Below, one piece after another: positions 21,857 to 33,952 of a stretch of DNA of 64,000 nucleotides. The position numbers and the translations under genes were made by a program. Under the pieces are notes generated by a model. That model worked only from the letters and a program-made list of their open reading frames with translations, ran no database searches and had not been told where the DNA came from. This DNA is from Mya arenaria (taxonomy: Eukaryota; Mollusca; Bivalvia; Myida; Myidae), in contig NC_069131.1 in NCBI RefSeq assembly GCF_026914265.1, positions 12,732,294 through 12,796,293 on the forward strand, in the 5' to 3' direction. Each line of letters begins with the position of its first letter. Position 1 is the stretch's first letter.

Positions 21857-23108
21857 GAATACTATTAATCGAGTGTGCATGTGATCCGGACTCTGAACAT
21901 TGGATGAACTATCATTAAATATTGTAGATTTACGTAAATGGCCCAAAATATAAGAATAACAATGAAAATATGTACATGTTTGACTTGTTCTTTATTCATA
22001 ATAAGTCTAAGTCTTTACAGCACATGTTTGGCAGAATCAAGTTCTAATCAACATAATAATTGATTTAAATGTACAGTGAAATAAATTGTTTTATAAGGAA
22101 AATAATACCTTAACGATTCAGACCGATCTGTTCTCGTATTTTTTGGTGGCTCAAATATTTATCTGAGTTTTGGAGGAGGCCTAGCTGGTGTGAGCTGGTC
22201 AAATACAGTAGCTGCTTGAGGGTCAGGGTTTTCTTGATTGGATTTCCCGTCGACAAAGTGCTGATATGAAAATAAGAAATCTATGAAATGTGTCGGAATG
22301 ACACGATCCATACGAGTAGATGAGATTCGGAAGCATGCGATGGTTCGGACAAAAATTTAGTTGTACGATATTTCCTGATTTACTTTGAAAGCAAAGCAGT
22401 TTATAAAAACTACATACCGGTATCAACAAAAATATCTCTATCTTGAATGAAATCAATCGTGTCCATGTTGAACCTGATATTAAATGGCCATTAATGCCGA
22501 TTTTACAACACAAGCCGAAGCATAAATGTACGATGTTTATAGTTTAAAAATAGTAACACTTATTTAGGTCATGCACGGACAATTTCAGTATTAAATAAAT
22601 TTTGAGCGGATTGAAACAAGTAGTTTTGTTCAAAAAAATACTTTTGTACAGACGTATAGATGTTTCGCCTTTGAACGATCTTTCAAAATTTCCAAGTTCA
22701 GCTGTTGATGAGGTCTTCCACAGAGTCTGATACAGCACTTGTATTTTTCTAAATAACTCGCTGGTTTCGAATACGGAACGAATTGGAAGCCATCTTTAGT
22801 CGGCCTGGCTACCTTATATCCGAATTACAAGTGCCATGACAACACCTTTTTACCATAATACTTAAAAAGGCGAGGAATTGCCAGCGCATGTATATGACGG
22901 ACTCCGGTCAGTTTGACGGACAAAATGGCGGATAGCAACACGGCTTATCAGCCCTGCATTCTGATTGGCTGATAGGACATGTCAATCAAATCCTGTCGTA
23001 AGGTCAATTACACTGTTTTTTCAGACATTAACGTTACAGTTGGCTAATTCGAAGATAAAAAGGTCAAAAGCTGTCAAAATGGTCAATCTGTGAGATTGCA
23101 GCTTAAAC

Positions 23109-24370
23109 AAATTGCATTGGCACCAGCGAATTGAAATAACCCTAATCTCATATCAATAGAAACAAGTAGATCTTCCCGAGGATTGAATTTGAAAGCTGAA
23201 TCATCCTTCTGTTCTGCATGATTTGATGGATACATTGCTGACGACACTGACATAATATACGATTCAAGTATCAGAGTATACCAATACACCGGATTAACCC
23301 CTACAGGCCGTCGACAAACTACACGCCGAACGCTGTAAAGTATATGCCTCCATAGTTTATTTGTACAATAATATTACATGATAAATAGAAGCGTCTAGGT
23401 TTTACCTTTCCATTTTGTATATTGCAATTTTAATGGTCTCGTTGTTAATCTAATCGGAGATTCGCAGGGCCGGGGCTCCGGGGAGCCATTGTGGGGGTGC
23501 TGTCAGGTACCACTGACTGTGTGCTTTGTAAATGGCTGACGTAAAGGCTTCGTACAAAGAAGTTGATACAGGAAGTATGCATTTTAAACATTTATAGTTT
23601 CTAAACATTAGTATGTGTTACATATAATTCATTTAACACGACACTAAAACACAAATCATACAGTCAAACAAGTTGTAATGGAGGAATGCATCACATTACA
23701 TTTCTCAAACAACATACTTCAGGAATTTACATAATTTTATGAATTTGTAAGCAGCAGGTTTAATCTTTGATTTTTGAAACATTTGGAAACCGATATAATT
23801 TTTTTCAGTGAATCTTTTTTTTCTACTCTTACAAAAATAGCAACATTAAGTAAAAAGTGAAACTCATAACCAATACACTTTTTATAACATAGTAACGAAT
23901 AACATCTGTAACGAAATATAAGATATATATTATAAGATCACTATTACAAACATTTTCAGAAAATACGAGGGAGATCAGCGCAAGGGAGATAACTAGGACA
24001 TATCAACTCAGTTTAGTTTTACATATTCATATCTTATGTCTATCACTCTACGGCGGCATAGAGTTGACATGTTTGAATATTACTATCACTTGACCACGAC
24101 TTACTAACTCGTGTCCCACGACTAAGTAAAGTCGTGGCCACGAGATAAATGAAAGCATAGTGTTGAACGGTTTGAGCGACGATTCCTTCTATTGGATACA
24201 CGCGCTCCCGAAAAACTCACTCACTCACTCATCATTAAGGTAATTTCACTGCTAGAGCAGTACAGAAGGGAGAAAATCTCAATGAATTAATTATGTACTG
24301 TATATCTGAGTTCCCTCCCCTGTAGTACCTTATTTTTAGGATTATTATGCAACCTTATCAAGAGTTCTTC
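23109..24370. other. intergenic, remnant of 43-bp satellite
   Basis: No gene seen. CACGACTTACTAACTCG and GTCGTGGCCACGAGATAA at 24093-24150 form an inverted pair related to the unit of the 10783-12245 array. Confidence 0.45.
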
Positions 24371-24379
24371 AGTTTATAG

Positions 24380-24716
24380 CATTCGGAACTCCTCGGCCAT
24401 TTTTTTCAAAAACAACCTCGGATGTATATGGACGGTTTACATACTTAAAAAGTGGTACGTTTAAGTCCGCTGCAAATAGATCGCGTAGTAATCTTATTTA
24501 GTAGTTAAAATTTATGACTTAACTCTTGGGAATCGTAATTATGTTTGCAATAATACACTTCACTGGCAATCAATTTAAACTAAGAGCAATGAATACAACT
24601 CTTAAACACTACATTTAATTAATGCTTTTATTAAAAAAAATACGGACTACTTCAACAGATGTACCGGCATACATCCGAGGTTGTTTTTGAAAAAAATGGC
24701 CGAGGAGCTCCGAATG
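24380..24716. mobile_element. Mutator-like MITE, copy 1
   Basis: Termini CATTCGGAACTCCTCGGCCA and its inverted form, with TIRs of about 47 bp. It is flanked by the 10-bp duplication CAGTTTATAG (24370-24379 and 24717-24726). A 9-10-bp duplication is typical of Mutator-like elements. 337 bp, no ORF. Confidence 0.82.
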
Positions 24717-24726
24717 CAGTTTATAG

Positions 24727-27660
24727 GAGTTTTTCATTTTATATCCGTGTTATAAGTGTGTTAACTGTTCATAAACGCAAAATATAACATACTCTTACTT
24801 TTAACCAAACATGAACTGATTTTATAAATCGAACATTAATTATTCCAGGTATGTTTCATGAATTGATTTTCATTGGCGCCGCTCTGGAGAGCGCGCCTAT
24901 TATGGAATGGTAATTTATTTTAGTTAGTGGTAGGAGCGGTTTTTAAGTTGATTGACAGTTGGGTTTTACTGTTATTTTATTATGATTAAAAAATGCATCA
25001 TAGAAAATATTTAAATGATTTCAGCAGGTTGTCTTATTATTAACTATTTTTTATGAATTTATAAAACTGCTATATATTTTCAAACATCGAAATACTGCTC
25101 TGTTTCGAAGACTCACAAGATCAATCAAAATGATTTTTTTTCCATGTGTATCAATAATATGTTCGGTTGAACGTAATTTTTCTGTTAACTGAAGTTTATT
25201 TTACCAGAAACTGTTGTGTTTATTTCATAATCTCTGATAATGTGAAAAAAAATCAAATAAAGACAAAAAAAATTAATTAACAGTAAAAAATCTTCAAAAT
25301 TTGGATAAAAGTCCCATAGTGTACCATGATAATAACTATGTTGTCCGTAAAAGCTTTATAAAAGTGTGTATTACTTATACCTTAATTCAGTTCAAATAAT
25401 TATGGCCTTTAAGGATTTGTGTTTTCATAATATAGATTTCCTGTTATATTGAGCTTTGTCAATTTGTGTTGATGTTTTGTTTTATGTACAATTACTACTT
25501 CTATTTCCTAACTTTTGTCTCATTTGTCAAATTGAATTGTTAGATATTTAAGTGAAAAAACACACACACTATTTTTAAAGATGCAGTCTTACTCCCCAAT
25601 AAGACTTATGATAATTAATATTATTGTTTTCATTTTTTCAAAATGGGTTGATAGATGTCGAAGGATCTTGAGTTCAATTTGCTAATAAGAATGAAGTTAA
25701 AACATGGTATTTCTGCCTTGTGATACTATAGTAGACCACACTAAATCTTTTAGCAATCACCAATTGATCATTTAATATTTGTCATGCATTCTGCTATTAT
25801 AAACAGGGTGACAAGCTTGTTATCAGTAAACGATATTTCAGTAAATGCATTATTTAGTAAGTAGTTATTGTTTTTTTCACTCAGTTTGATGTGTGTTATA
25901 TATACAATTATATGTATTGATTTCAAATAAGAGTTTCATTTTAAAGATGCTCATTTAAAGATAATGAACAGACACACAAAAACTAGACACATTTGATACT
26001 AATTATACGAATGATTATTGTTTTATATATAGGTGACCTCTGATTTGTTTTGGAGATATTCATAAATGGGTGTTATTCTTTATTGTCTTCAGTTTCTTAT
26101 ACATTTAAGGATTTTTATAATTGCTTTTCTGGTATATATTACAATGTAATTTAATGCAATTGAAAACACACTTTAAACTGGACACATTTGATACTAATGA
26201 TATAAATGATTATTGTTTACATGTACTCTGATTTGTTATGAAGATATTCATAAAGGGGTGTTCTTCATGATATTATACATTTTGGACTTAATTTAGTATA
26301 TTTCCTTCATACATAGTCTGATACATATTCAGTTTGAATGCGTTATTTTTATCATATTTGAAAAAAATGCCATTGTCCAGTAAGACACATGCTGTTTTTG
26401 TGTTAATATCAACTAAAACATCCATTTTCTACTCTTCTTTATTATGTAAATGAAGAAGTTAACATTAGTATTATTAAACAGCTAAAAACAATGCATGTTA
26501 TGTTATAAATGCATTTCATCTAGTAAACAATGTTCACTTTTTATATAACAGTTCAATAATTATGTTCTATTTATGTTTTCAACTTTACAGTTCAATAATT
26601 ATGTTCTATTTATGTTTGCAACTTTCGGACGAAATGATAATGTTTATTAAAGTATTACACAAATTGTTAAATTGTTATTTCATATCACTTCTTCATGATG
26701 AATGAGGTAACTTATTCTTCCCTACAAGTTGTCATTCCAGCATGGTGACGTTGCCCCCTCCCCCTATATGATTAGAACTGCAGTGTACATGAACAATAAC
26801 TCTATTTCAGTGTATTGCAAGAGTTATACCCTTTGTATCTTTTCCTGTCCGGAGCATAACTAGAAAACTACTTTTTTGGAATTTCATTAAACATCATTTA
26901 ATGGTATTTAGCACAACGAGAGGAAGTGCAGTGCACAATGACTATAGCTGTTTTTAAGCTAATTACATAATTATTGCCCTTTGCCGCTTTTTCTTTACCA
27001 GAGCATTACTTTAAAACTACTTATGGTATTGAAATAAAACTTGGTATATGGGTATGTGGCAGTGACAAAAAGTACAGTGCACAAGCACCCTAATTCTGTC
27101 GTGTTCATTAATGTACCCCACCCCTAATGAAATGTTCAACTTGAAAATCTTCAATTTCAATGCTTTTGCCTATGTTGTCATGCAGGAAACTACAGACATT
27201 TTGAGAATTTCATAGATGCGGTTCAATGCACCATAATATGCTTGTTGGGCTTGACATTCCTTGTTTTTCAACATATAACAAGTGCATAAACTATTAAACG
27301 GCGCCCTTTGATGCTTTGCATCAATGGTCTTTCTTGTTGAAATCTGGTACATTCTCATATGATTTTCATGGACTCAAAAAAAGTTTGTGGTCTATTATTG
27401 AAGTCTTGAGCAAGCGCTCAATTCCTAAAAAATGACTCATTGCACCTCTTATTTGCTTATATGTAATCACATTTCTATCAATTCGCAAATGCCAAAGTTC
27501 ACATCTCATTTTTATCGTACAAATATTGACTAGGCAGATACATTTAAAACAACAACAATTTATTTACAAAACGATAATTTTCTAAATCTGACAAAATCAG
27601 ATTAAAAATACAAATATTAATTAATATGTTAATTACTGTCTGGGTATTGGAGCGTTTGAT
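24727..27660. other. AT-rich gene-poor stretch with local duplications
   Basis: No exon was recognised. It holds MITE family 3 (25574-25950), a direct duplication of about 125 bases (25972-26107 against 26160-26285, sharing GACACATTTGATACTAAT) and a 38-base tandem duplication at 26549-26627. Confidence 0.55.
25574..25950. mobile_element. MITE family 3, copy 1
   Basis: Left TTTAAAGATGCAGTCTTACTC and an inverted right end near AGAGTTTCATTTTAAAG. Shares ordered blocks (CTAAATCTTTTAGCAATCAC, GCATTATTTAGTAAGTAGTT) with the copies at 41403 and 59572. Confidence 0.65.
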
Positions 27661-27699
27661 TGGTTTGTTTGTTTCTTGTTAGATTGATTGGTTGATTAA

Positions 27700-27754
27700 T
27701 TGATGGATGGATGGATGGATGGATGGATGGATGGATAGATTGACTGATAAGTGG

Positions 27755-27812
<58 letters not shown>
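27700..27812. repeat. GGAT and GATT microsatellites
   Basis: About eight GGAT units followed by about 14 GATT units, joined by a short interruption. Confidence 0.95.
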
Positions 27813-27889
27813 ACATTTAATATATATATTCGTGTTTTATTGATTTGATGGATGGGTTGTGCCCACGAATCAATTTAAGAATGTTTGAG

Positions 27890-27990
27890 TTTGGTTTGTG
27901 GTCACAAAGCTGGAACTCCGGGAACTCCTCACACCACAAGACCACACTCCAGCGTAACATCGTGCCAACAAGAGTGATAATATAATGTTG
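27890..27990 (+). repeat. array-free homologue of the 11-bp satellite flank
   Basis: Matches 15417-15495 (GTGGTCAC, CTCCGGGAACTC, CACACTCCAG) and then directly the array end (AACATCGTGCCAACAAGAGTGA). It holds only one ACATCGT unit, so it resembles the ancestral state before expansion. Confidence 0.6.
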
Positions 27991-28139
27991 TAATAACTTG
28001 TTTTACAATCGTTGTAAAATAGATAAGTTTAAACTCAACCAATTTTATAAACGATCAAAATGAACAAGCAGTTAGAAACACTCAATCTGAAAGCCTGAGA
28101 AATTTGACTAAAAGCGATACTAGATCGGTTTATTTGTGA

Positions 28140-28248
28140 GTTATCTTATATGGCTAAATTGAAGGCATTGATGCTAAAGACAGCTGATTCTGAGACTAAA
28201 AATTAAAATTTGTCTAAGCTATCAAACTGTTAAGAGTGCATCTTTAAA
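28140..28248. mobile_element. MITE family 2, partial copy
   Basis: Only the right half is clear (CTGATTCTGAGAC, then AAGAGTGCATCTTTAA). Confidence 0.45.
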
Positions 28249-28391
28249 ACGCTTCTTAAACCCACACATATCCGGTTTATCATCACATCCGTCTGTGAAA
28301 TTTATCGAAAACAAGCTGGCTTTCTCAGTTTACGCGATCACAGGTCTTATTTTCTCAACAATCGTTCAGTTGTCACATTTCACAGTTGCTA

Positions 28392-29233
28392 TCACACCGT
28401 GTTCGCGGATCTCGGTGGTGCGGACGATACATCATCATCTGCCACGCTCTCACTTTTCTCACAAGTTCCGTCATGATCAGAGAAAGAATAAATCCTCAAA
28501 TAGTCTCCATGCTTGCCCTGCGAGCTATAGCTGCTCACATACAGCGTCTTTTTGGCGTCACAGTAACACACAGACCAGGGGCAGTGGAGCCCGTCTTTTT
28601 CACTTAATAAAACGCCAACTTTTTCACAGTCCGATGATATAAGATGGAGGTTATGCGTAAATCTGCTGCAAACAAGCACGTTACCGTCGCCCACTGACGT
28701 TAACCCTCGTGGCCAACGTAAACTTTTGTCTGCGTAAGTGTTCAAGACGTTACCGTCCTTTGATATTTTCATTACAGTGCTATTCCAGTAGTTTGATATA
28801 AAGATGCTGTCATTTTGCACTGTGAGATAGTCTGGCCACGTGAACAGAGGGGCTCCCGTCGTTTTGTCACGTGTGATACGTTTCAGTATAGCCCCGTCCA
28901 ACGTCATAATCTCCACCTTTGACGGAGAGGAAAAAAGAAAAGACACAAATAGTTTTCCATCAAGGAACTCTATCCCCTCGCATTTCCCAATTGTGATAAT
29001 AGATGTCAGCTCATCCAAAACGTTGTAGTAGATAGTGGAAAAGATCTGTATCTTGGATTCTTCCGGTAACGTAACGGCTAATGCGTCAAGGTTCGAGAGT
29101 ACCGCCACGTCTCGTGGTTCGGACGAGAGTTTGAACGTGGCCGCGAGAGATTTGTCACGTGTATTAACAAGCTTTACACTGGCGTTGTTGTTGTCCACGA
29201 TCACAATTCGATCTTCTGATAAAACGGCGGACC
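28392..29233 (-). CDS. NHL-like propeller exon
   Basis: 842 bases including the stop. The upstream ATG read in the same frame lies in the intron, because TTACAG immediately precedes the GSAVLSED codons. Confidence 0.8.
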
Positions 29234-29464
29234 CTGTAACAAACAGAAGAGCCATATATTTATTATGTTCAATTACAAAAAGTACATTTCAAAATGTCAG
29301 TCCTATGTTCTTTTGATAATGAGATAGAAACCTAAATTTAAAGTGAGTATCATATAATTACATTGATATATATATATGATTTCTTTTTATGGTTGGCCGT
29401 CAATAAAATGAACATTATTTATATGTAAACATGCATTTTCGGCATACCTTGTCTATATATACAT

Positions 29465-29528
<64 letters not shown>

Positions 29529-32500
29529 TTTGCAAAAATGAATAAACTGCTTGAGTAATGGTTAGAGATGGTCACATAACCATTTACTTTGTGTAAGAAT
29601 ATACAAAATGTACTTGCAATCTTCAAGTTTTAGGGGTCTACAATAGATTGTGAAAACTACCAACAGACTAGCACAACCAGTTTATATAGTATACCACTTC
29701 ACCTGATTTAAATCAATGACGTTTGACTGCTGATTTACAGAAATCTTCGAAGAACTGAGAAAAACAGCCTTCATATTAGACAAGATATATTGCTGACCAC
29801 TTAATATGTTTGTATGCCGGACTTTTAAATCCTACATTTTCATCCGCGACATTTAATATTCGATCCGCGACGATTATATTCTACTTGTGACGAATTCCAG
29901 CACCAATAACTCTAGTGCGGTTAGGTCACGCATGTTGTGTGTATTGTTCAGAGGCGTGTGATATCTTGGGGAAGTTCCAATAAAAATCCAGTAATCGACA
30001 GTATCTGTCCATTTATCCATTATATAAATCCAAAAACATTGGGATAATGAAAGTTATCGGATAGCGACTCGTAAAAATGAATTAAGTATGCAATTTTATA
30101 CAATTAATAACGATGTTATCCGGATATTAGTGGGTTGATATTTCACATTTGCGTTGCTGCGAAATAATCGTTGGAAACTACATTTACCTGTACTACAAAA
30201 TTATTACTTTATTTACCCGAACAAATTACTTACGGGCATTCAGTTTATTTACAGTAATTCTGGGAATATGATTCATTTAAATGTAGAAATAAAAAGAAAC
30301 AGTGAAGCGATTTCACATCCCGTAAATCAAGGGAAAAGATTCCCGCCACATCTCATAAATCAGGGTAAATACGTTCACGCTACATACTTTAAATCAGGGG
30401 AATAGGTTCACGCTACATCCCGTCAATCAGGGGAATAGGTTCACGCTGCATCATTTAAATTAGGGGAATAGGTTCACGCCACATCATTTTAATCAGGGGA
30501 TTAGGTTCACGCTACATCCTTAAAATCAGGAGAATAGGTTCACGCTACATCCCGTTAATCAGGGAAATAGGTTCACGCCACATCCTTTAAATCAGGGGAA
30601 AAGGTTCACGCTACATCCCGATAATCAGGGGAATAGGTTCACGCCATATCCTTTAAATCAGGGGAATAGGTTCACGCTACATCCCGTAAATCAGGGGAAT
30701 AGGTTCACTCTACATCCTTTAAATCAGGGGAATAGGTTCACGCTACATCCCGTCAATCAGGGGAATAGGTTCACGCTACATCCCGTCAAACAGGGGAATA
30801 GGTTCACGCCACATCCTTTAAATCAGAGGAATAGGTTCACGCCACATCCTTTAAATCAGAGGAATAGGTTCACACTTCATCCCGTAAATCAGGGGAATAA
30901 GTTCACACCACATCCTTTAAATCAGGGGAATAGGTTCACGCCACATCCTTTAAATCAGGAGAATAGGTTCACGCTACAGTCTTAAAATCAGGGGAATAGG
31001 TTTAAGCTACATCCCGTAAAACAGGGGAAAATGTTCACGCTACATCCTTTAAATCAGGGGAAAAGGTTCACGCTACATCCCGTCAATCAGGGGAATAGGT
31101 TTAAGCTACATCCCGTAAATCAGGGGAATAGGTTCACGCCACATCCCGTGAATCAGGGGAATAGGTTCAGGCCACATCCTTTAAATCAGGGGAATAGGTT
31201 CATGCCACATCCCGTGAATCAGTGGAATAAGTTCACGCCACATCCTTTAAATCAGGGGAATAGGTTAACGCCACATCCCGTTAATCAGGGGAATAAGTTC
31301 ACGCTACATCCTTTAAATCAGGGGAATATTTTCACGCTACATCCCGTAAATCAGGGGAATAGGTTCACGCCACATCCCGTGAATCAGTGGGATAAATTCA
31401 CGCCACATCCTTTTAATCAGGGGAATATGTTCACGCTACATCCCGTAAATCAGGGGAATAGATTCACGCCACATCCCGTGAATCAGGGGAATAGGTTTAC
31501 GCCCCATTCTTTAAATCAAGGGAATAGATTCACGCCACATCCCGCGAATCAGGGGAATAGGTACCCACCACATCCCGTTAATCAGGGGAAAAGGTTCACG
31601 CCAAATCCTTTGAATCAGGGGAATAGGTTTCCGCCACATCCCGTAAAACAGGGGAATAGATTCACGCCACATCCCGTGTATCAGGGGAATAGGTTAACGC
31701 CACATCCCGTAAATCAGGGGAATAGGTACCCACCACATCCCGTTAATCAGGGGAAAAGGTTCACGCCAAATCCTTTGAATCAGGGGAATAGGTTTCCGCC
31801 ACATCCCGTAAAACAGGAGAATAGATTCACGCCACATCCCGTGAATCAGGGGAATAGGTTTACGCCACATTCTTTAAATCAAGGGAATAGGTTCACGCCA
31901 CATCCCGCGAATCAGGGGAATAGGTTAACACCACATCCCATAAATCAGGGGAATAGGTACCCGCCACATCCCGTTAATCAGGGGAAAAGGTTCACGCCAA
32001 ATCCTTTGAATCAGGGGAATAGGTTTCCGCCACATCCCGTAAAACAGGGGAATAGGTTTCTGCCACATCCCTTTCATCAGAGGAATAAGTTCCCGCCATA
32101 TCCCGTAAATAAGGGGAATAGAATCCCGCCACATCTCGTAATTGAGGGGAATAGATTCCCGCCACATCCCGTTAATAAGGGGGATAGATTCCCGCCACAT
32201 CCCGTTAATCAGGGGAATAGGTTCCCGCCACATCCCGTGAATCAGGGGAATAGGTTTACGCCACATTCCTTAAATCAATGGAATAGGTTCACGCCACATC
32301 CCGCGAATCAGGGGAATAGGTTAACGCCTCATCCCGTAAATCAGAGGAATAGGTACCCGCCACATCCCGTTAATCAGGGGAAAAGGTTCACGCCAAATCC
32401 TTTGAATCAGGGGAAAAGGTTTCCGCCACATCCCGTAAACCAGGGGAATAGGTTTCTGCCACATCCCGTTCATCAGAGGAATAAGTTCCCGCCACATCCC

Positions 32501-33952
32501 GTAAATAAGGGGAATAGATTCCCGCCACATCCCGTAATTGAGGGGAATAGATTCCCGCCACATCCCGTTAATAAGGGGGATAGATTCCCGCCACATCCCG
32601 TTAATCAGGGGAATAGGTTCACGCCACATCCCGTTAATAAGGGGCATAGGTTCCCGCTACATCCCGTATATTAGGGGAATATGTTCCCGCCACATCCCCT
32701 AAACTCAGTGTGTGAAATAATTACCCCCCCCCCGCACTCGTAAATCACGGGGAGAAATGATTTCTTTGAAACATTCCCGTATTATTTTATCCCGCTGATT
32801 AATGGAGGTGCTACACTTATCCCAACCTTGTTCACGGAAGTTTAAAATAAAACGTATTTCTGGTGCGAAAGGGAAAATAAGGTCGGTAAAAAGAGGCATA
32901 AATTAACCTTAATAAAGATGGCCAATTTGATAGCCGTTATACGAATAATGAAGCATGTATTTTCTAGGTTAGCGCCCTCGTGCAAAGTAATAGCCTTTAA
33001 TTTTTTTGAAGCACTAAAATCGTGTTTGGTTATTTGCATTGATTTTATCAATTATACAAATGCCAATAATCATCATACCAGTTATAAAGCATGTCTTCCT
33101 CTCGTTCGGTGCTCTCACACAGATCCGCCCCTTGAATTTCTGCATCATGTCCATCATGCTACCAGTTTTCGCGTCCCTTTCTTCATCCTCTATGGCCTTT
33201 GAGGGTGGGATCTTCTCCTTGTTAGTCGGTTGTTTCCCCTTGGGAACCTCTATGGCCTTTGATGGTGGGGTCTTCTCCTTTTGGGTCGGTTGCTTCCCCT
33301 TGGGAGCATCTGCATCCTTTGATGATGGGTTATCCTCCTTCTGGGCCGGTTGTTTCCCCTTTGGTGCCTCTACGGCCTTTGCTGGTTGAGTTTTATCATT
33401 ATGTGCCGGTTGTTTTCCTTTGGGAGTCTCTACGGCCTTTGGTGGTGTGGTCTTCTCCTTCAGGGCCGGTTGCTTCCCCTTAGGAGCCTCTACGGCCTTT
33501 GCTGATTTATTTGTTTTATTCTGGGCCGGCTGTGTCCCTTTGGCAGCCTCTACGGCTTTTGGCGGTTGGATGTTCTCCTTTTGGGCTGGTTGTTTCGCCT
33601 TGGGAACCACTCCATTCTTTAATGATTGGTTTGTCTCCTGCTGAGACGGTTGTTTTCCCTTGGGAGCCCCTAAGACCTTTGATGGTGGGACCTTCTCTTT
33701 GTGGGTCAGTTGCTTCCCTTTGGGGGTATGCACGGCCTTTTGTGATGGTGTCGTCTCACTGCGGGCCGGTTGTTTCTCTTTTGGAGCGTCTACGGTCTTT
33801 GATTGAGGAATCTTTTTCTTCAGCTTTGTGGAGATGGTGGTTATCTGAGTCACTGAATTGCTTCCACCCATCTGAAATGTATTGAGCAATTCAACACGAA
33901 CGTTTTTTAAAACTTGTTTTCTTTCGAAACAAGAAAGCCGAACTGTGCTCAT
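28392..33952 (-). CDS. Lys/Pro/Gln-repeat protein with C-terminal NHL-like propeller
   Basis: Two exons on the minus strand, 33952-33079 and 29233-28392, joined across ITG/GSAVL. The donor ACTG|GTATGA and acceptor TGTTACAG|GG agree in phase and give 571 residues. Residues 50-260 are ten 20-residue repeats built on PKGKQP..KE...PSKA.EA, predicted disordered. Exon 2 has propeller-like blades (VLSEDRIVIVD, WPDYLTV, WPRGLTSVGDGNVLVC, CPWSVCYC, LYVSSY). The ITGSAVL start of the last exon is, from memory, typical of bivalve B-box/NHL (TRIM-like) genes. No RING, B-box or coiled coil was found between 33952 and 37600, so the gene may lack them or have further 5' exons. A role as a ligand- or RNA-binding scaffold is inference. 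Confidence 0.75.
29468..29526. repeat. TA dinucleotide microsatellite
   Basis: Uninterrupted alternating TA, about 29 units. Confidence 0.97.
30310..32700. repeat. 33-bp minisatellite, about 70 copies
   Basis: The unit contains ATCAGGGGAATAGGTTCACG then CCACATCCCGT. Units alternate between CCTTTAAATC and CCCGTAAATC forms, giving a 66-bp higher-order repeat. Larger blocks of several hundred bases also recur (about 31540-31760 against 31710-31930, and 31930-32220 against 32310-32610). As 33 is a multiple of three, the right part reads as a 547-codon plus-strand ORF of 11-residue repeats (HPVNQGNRFTP). The left part has stops and frame changes, so it is taken as non-coding. Confidence 0.93.
33079..33952 (-). 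CDS. exon encoding ten PKGKQP repeats
   Basis: 874 bases. The 60-bp repeats run about 33200-33820. After them DEERDAKTGSMMDMMQKFKG leads to the conserved-looking CFITG junction. Reading past the donor gives only 21 further codons. The start ATG at 33952 is assumed. An internal acceptor-like CTTTCTTGTTTCGAAAG just after it leaves open an alternative 5' end. Confidence 0.7.

Larger units (their letters stand above)
20022..23008. mobile_element. 3-kb element with perfect TIRs at a TA target
   Basis: TAATTGACCTTACGACAG at 20020-20037 is repeated exactly in inverted form at 22993-23010, including the flanking TA. It interrupts the MITE family 2 copy, so its borders are well defined. No transposase-like ORF is visible. 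Inside lie a tRNA-like sequence (20788-20860), another MITE (21671-21856) and short GC-richer segments near both ends that contain ATGGCG and ATGGCGG. A large non-autonomous DNA transposon is likely, possibly carrying captured host sequence. Confidence 0.6.
19846..23108. mobile_element. MITE family 2, copy B (split by 3-kb insertion)
   Basis: The left part (19846-20021) begins TTTAAAGCTGCACTCTC. The right part (23009-23108) ends with the inverted terminus GATTGCAGCTTAAA. The two halves are separated by the element at 20022-23008. Confidence 0.7.
29234..33078 (-). other. intron of the NHL-like gene
   Basis: 3845 bases with GT...AG ends. It holds a TA microsatellite and the 33-bp minisatellite, and no separate gene. 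Confidence 0.7.

Noticed and set aside
31031-32674. 547-codon plus-strand ORF of 11-residue repeats (HPVNQGNRFTP)
   Set aside because: The same 33-bp array extends 700 bases upstream with stops and frame changes. Its unit length is a multiple of three and it lies inside an intron of a supported minus-strand gene.
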